From positions 62,001 to 126,000 of the forward strand of contig NZ_MSDV01000050.1 in the NCBI RefSeq assembly GCF_001931485.1: a stretch of DNA of 64,000 nt, read 5' to 3'. Origin of the DNA: Burkholderia sp. SRS-W-2-2016 (lineage in GTDB: Bacteria > Pseudomonadota > Gammaproteobacteria > Burkholderiales > Burkholderiaceae). The notes under the pieces were generated by a model. That model did not search any database and was not told the DNA's origin. It was given only the letters and a program-made list of their open reading frames with translations. The stretch's first letter is position 1. Each line of letters opens with the position of its first letter. A program made the position numbers and the translations under genes. Shown here one piece after another: positions 61,501-64,000 of this stretch.

Positions 61501-62754
61501 TTCGCGGATCACCTCTTCGAGGATGTCCCACACCACCGCGGTCTGGTTCTCGACTTCCTTCTTCGCAGCCTTGATGGTGGTAGCGACACCCATCACTTCG
61601 AGCTTGTTGAAGATGAACGGCTTGAACAGCTCGAGCGCCATCAGCTTCGGCAGACCGCACTGATGCAGCTTCAGCGTCGGGCCGACCACGATCACCGAAC
61701 GGCCCGAGTAGTCGACGCGCTTACCCAACAGGTTCTGACGGAAACGACCGCCCTTACCCTTGATCATGTCGGCGAGCGACTTCAGCGGACGCTTGTTCGC
61801 GCCGGTCATCGCCTTACCGCGACGGCCGTTGTCGAGCAGCGAGTCGACGGCTTCCTGCAGCATCCGCTTTTCGTTGCGGACGATGATTTCAGGCGCCTTC
61901 AGCTCGAGCAGACGCTTCAACCGGTTGTTACGGTTGATCACACGGCGATACAGGTCGTTCAGGTCCGACGTCGCGAAACGGCCGCCGTCGAGCGGCACCA
62001 GCGGACGCAGTTCCGGCGGCAGCACCGGCAGCACCTCGAGAACCATCCAGTCCGGCTTGATGCCCGAACGCTGGAATGCCTCGAGCACCTTCAGGCGCTT
62101 CGCGTACTTCTTGATCTTCGCTTCCGAACCGGTGTTCTTCAGTTCCGTGCGCAGCAGTTCGACCTGCTCGTCGATGTTGATCGCGCGCAGCAGTTCGCGA
62201 ATACCTTCCGCGCCCATTTCGGCACGGAATTCGTCGCCGTATTCCTCGACCTTGTTGTAGTAATCCTCTTCGGTCATGATCTGCCGCGCTTTCAGCGGCG
62301 TCATGCCCGGATCGATCACCACGTATGCCTCGAAGTACAGCACGCGCTCGATGTCGCGCAGCGTCATGTCGAGCACCATGCCCAAACGCGACGGCAGCGA
62401 CTTCAGGAACCAGATGTGCGCGACCGGCGAGGCGAGCTCGATGTGGCCCATGCGCTCACGGCGGACCTTCGCGAGCGTCACTTCGACGCCGCACTTCTCG
62501 CAGATCACGCCGCGGTGCTTCAGACGCTTGTACTTACCGCACAGGCATTCGTAGTCCTTGATCGGCCCGAAGATCTTCGCGCAGAACAGACCATCACGCT
62601 CCGGCTTGAACGTCCGGTAGTTGATGGTTTCCGGCTTCTTCACTTCACCGAACGACCACGAACGGATCTTGTCCGGCGAAGCCAGACCGATCTTGATCGC
62701 ATCAAAAACTTCAGGTTGTTGGACTTGCTTGAATAGATCGAGCAAAGCTTTCAT
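58516..62754 (-). CDS. rpoC: DNA-directed RNA polymerase subunit beta'
   Basis: Encodes 1412 aa. The N-terminal zinc site is CLCGKYKRLKHRGVICEKC (about 70-88). The catalytic Mg triad is in NADFDGDQMAVH, the second zinc cluster lies in TCETRYGLCAACYGRDL, and the trigger loop region contains GEPGTQLTMRTFHIGGAA. The C-terminus is short and acidic. With beta and alpha it forms the core enzyme. It follows rpoB by 21 bases. Confidence 0.98.
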   Translation of the reverse strand: MKALLDLFKQVQQPEVFDAIKIGLASPDKIRSWSFGEVKKPETINYRTFKPERDGLFCAKIFGPIKDYECLCGKYKRLKHRGVICEKCGVEVTLAKVRRERMGHIELASPVAHIWFLKSLPSRLGMVLDMTLRDIERVLYFEAYVVIDPGMTPLKARQIMTEEDYYNKVEEYGDEFRAEMGAEGIRELLRAINIDEQVELLRTELKNTGSEAKIKKYAKRLKVLEAFQRSGIKPDWMVLEVLPVLPPELRPLVPLDGGRFATSDLNDLYRRVINRNNRLKRLLELKAPEIIVRNEKRMLQEAVDSLLDNGRRGKAMTGANKRPLKSLADMIKGKGGRFRQNLLGKRVDYSGRSVIVVGPTLKLHQCGLPKLMALELFKPFIFNKLEVMGVATTIKAAKKEVENQTAVVWDILEEVIREHPVMLNRAPTLHRLGIQAFEPVLIEGKAIQLHPLVCAAFNADFDGDQMAVHVPLSLEAQMEARTLMLASNNVLFPANGDPSIVPSQDIVLGLYYATREAVNGKGEGLTFTGVSEVLRAYENKEVELASRVNVRITEMVHNEDKSEGAPAFVPKISLYATTVGRSILSEILPPGLPFSVLNKPLKKKEISRLINTAFRKCGLRETVIFADQLMQSGFRLATRAGISICVDDMLVPPQKETIVGDAAKKVKEYDRQYMSGLVTAQERYNNVVDIWSATSEAVGKAMMEQLSTEPVTDRDGNQTRQESFNSIYMMADSGARGSAVQIRQLAGMRGLMAKPDGSIIETPITANFREGLNVLQYFISTHGARKGLADTALKTANSGYLTRRLVDVTQDLVVVEDDCGTSNGVAMKALVEGGEVVEALRDRILGRVAVADVVNPESQETLFEAGTLLDEDAVEDIERLGIDEVRVRTPLTCETRYGLCAACYGRDLGRGSLVNVGEAVGVIAAQSIGEPGTQLTMRTFHIGGAASRAAVASSVEAKSNGTVRFTSTMRYVTNAKGEQIVISRSGEAMITDDHGRERERHKVPYGATLLQLDGAQIKAGTQLATWDPMTRPIITEYGGTVKFENVEEGVTVAKQIDDVTGLSTLVVIDVKRRGSQASKTVRPQVKLLDANGEEVKIPNTEHSVQIGFQVGALITVKDGQQVQVGEVLARIPTESQKTRDITGGLPRVAELFEARSPKDAGILAEVTGTTSFGKDTKGKQRLVITDLEGNQHEFLIAKEKQVLVHDGQVVNKGEMIVDGPADPHDILRLQGVEALSRYIVDEVQDVYRLQGVKINDKHIEVIVRQMLRRVQISDNGDTRFIPGEQVERSDMLDENDRMIAEDKRPSTYENVLLGITKASLSTDSFISAASFQETTRVLTEAAIMGKRDDLRGLKENVIVGRLIPAGTGLAFHKARKSKEMADRERFDQIAAEESFEFGTPETPAAEQQHSGE

Positions 62755-62775
62755 CGCTTCTCTCCAGTAGTCCGA

Positions 62776-64000
62776 TTAGTTCCGGTCCAGGTCGATGTCG
62801 ATACCCAGCGACCGGATTTCCTTCACCAACACGTTGAACGACTCAGGCATGCCGGCATCGATCACGTGATCGCCCTTGACCAGGTTCTCGTACACCTTGG
62901 TCCGGCCCGTCACGTCGTCCGACTTCACCGTCAGCATTTCCTGCAGCACGTACGATGCGCCATATGCCTCGAGTGCCCACACTTCCATCTCACCGAAACG
63001 CTGGCCACCGAACTGAGCCTTACCGCCCAACGGCTGCTGCGTAACGAGCGAGTACGGACCCGTGGAACGCGCGTGCATCTTGTCGTCGACCAGGTGGTGC
63101 AGCTTCAGATAGTGCATGTAGCCGACCGTCACCGTACGTTCGAACATCTCGCCCGTGCGGCCGTCGTACAGACGCACCTGGTTCTTCGACGGCGTCATGC
63201 CGAGGTTCGTCGCGATGTCGTCCGGGAATGCCAGATCCAGTGCGCGCGACATTTCTTCTTCCGTCGCACCGTCGAACACCGGCGTTGCGAACGGCACGCC
63301 TTCGCGCAGGTTCTTCGCCAGTTCGAGGATTTCCTCGTCGCTGAAGCTGTCCAGCTCTTCCGCGCGGCCCGACTCGTTGTAGATCTTGGTCAGGAATTCA
63401 CGCACTTCGGCAATCTTCGCCTGACGCTGCAGCATTTCGCCGATACGCCAGCCGAGACCCTTCGCGGCCCAACCCAGATGCACTTCGAGAACCTGACCCA
63501 CGTTCATCCGCGACGGCACGCCGAGCGGGTTCAGCACGACGTCGGCCGGACGGCCGTCGGCCATGTACGGCATGTCTTCGATCGGCACGATCTTCGACAC
63601 GACACCCTTGTTACCGTGACGGCCTGCCATCTTGTCGCCAGGCTGCAGACGACGCTTCACAGCCAGGTACACCTTGACCATCTTCAGCACGCCCGGCGGC
63701 AGTTCGTCGCCTTGCGTGAGCTTCTTGCGCTTCTCTTCGAAGGCCAGATCGAACTGGTGACGCTTCTCTTCGATCGAGTTCTTGATCGCTTCGAGCTGCG
63801 CCGCTGCTTCTTCGTCCGCGAGGCGGATGTCGAACCAGTGGTAGTGATCCAGATCGGCCAGGTAAGCCTGTTCGATCTTGGTGCCCTTCGCGAGCTTCTT
63901 CGGACCACCGTTCGCGACCTTGCCGTCGAGCATACGTGCCAGACGCTGGAACGCGTCGCCTTCCACGATGCGCAGCTGGTCGTTCAGGTCGAGCCGATAA
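62776..64000 (-). CDS. rpoB: DNA-directed RNA polymerase subunit beta, C-terminal part
   Basis: The window ends inside this gene; about 407 codons of the C-terminal end are present and the 5' end lies beyond 64000. The catalytic-cleft motif GDKMAGRHGNKGVVSKI, the DVVLNPLGVPSRMN segment and the GGKAQFGGQRFGEMEVWALEAYGA region are all characteristic. The rifampicin-resistance region is outside the window. The stop lies 21 bases before rpoC. Confidence 0.98.
   Translation of the reverse strand, partial: YRLDLNDQLRIVEGDAFQRLARMLDGKVANGGPKKLAKGTKIEQAYLADLDHYHWFDIRLADEEAAAQLEAIKNSIEEKRHQFDLAFEEKRKKLTQGDELPPGVLKMVKVYLAVKRRLQPGDKMAGRHGNKGVVSKIVPIEDMPYMADGRPADVVLNPLGVPSRMNVGQVLEVHLGWAAKGLGWRIGEMLQRQAKIAEVREFLTKIYNESGRAEELDSFSDEEILELAKNLREGVPFATPVFDGATEEEMSRALDLAFPDDIATNLGMTPSKNQVRLYDGRTGEMFERTVTVGYMHYLKLHHLVDDKMHARSTGPYSLVTQQPLGGKAQFGGQRFGEMEVWALEAYGASYVLQEMLTVKSDDVTGRTKVYENLVKGDHVIDAGMPESFNVLVKEIRSLGIDIDLDRN

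Noticed and set aside
1..64000. tRNA, rRNA, CRISPR or prophage
   Set aside because: No tRNA cloverleaf, rRNA segment, regularly spaced repeat or phage gene was recognised by reading; a covariance-model scan would be the decisive test.

Overview
The window is a stretch of core chromosome from a high-GC betaproteobacterium of the Burkholderiaceae, most likely Paraburkholderia or Burkholderia (chromosome 1). The evidence is the protein sequences themselves, the mrcA / pilMN-(OP)-Q / aroK / aroB / dgt / gltBD order, and the rpoBC-recQ-str-S10-spc-alpha ribosomal super-cluster. No prophage, intact IS element, CRISPR array, rRNA or tRNA gene was found. Nearly all of the DNA is coding.

Left part (1-13.5 kb): two tiny genes on the minus strand (a 67-aa protein and a 65-aa lipoprotein-like protein) diverge from an OmpR-type response regulator and its sensor kinase. 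A Tat/lipoprotein-like tyrosine-phosphatase homologue with a substituted catalytic Cys follows, then gltBD (ammonia assimilation), a Y1/RAYT-type transposase homologue that has lost its catalytic residues, an OmpW porin and a DUF883 membrane-anchored protein.

Middle (13.6-36.7 kb): dgt, aroB, aroK and the type IV pilus genes pilQ, a pilO-pilP fusion, pilN and pilM run leftwards as one tightly overlapped operon, divergent from mrcA (PBP1A). Next come cyaY (frataxin) divergent from lptM-lysA, the periplasmic methionine-sulfoxide repair pair msrPQ, the System II cytochrome c maturation pair ccsB-resB with a di-haem cytochrome c beside it, engB, hemB (metal-site residues of the non-zinc type), and cutA-dsbD. 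Haem synthesis, cytochrome c assembly, a c-type cytochrome and disulfide reduction are thus clustered.

Right part (36.8-64 kb): on the minus strand, in transcription order from the right, rpoB (partial), rpoC, recQ, then str (rpsL, rpsG, fusA, tuf), S10 (rpsJ to rpsQ), spc (rplN to rpmJ) and alpha (rpsM, rpsK, rpsD, rpoA, rplQ). Three good sigma70-type promoters can be read directly: upstream of rpsL, between rpsJ and rplC, and between rpsQ and rplN. The last lies inside a perfect inverted repeat.

I see no large undescribed system. The most interesting leads are two genes whose catalytic residues are replaced while the fold motifs remain (phosphatase and RAYT homologue), a PilO-PilP fusion, a repeated GTAAG motif bracketing the two-component operon that suggests its DNA-binding site, and several terminator hairpins placed where no annotated gene ends, which are candidates for small RNAs or attenuators.
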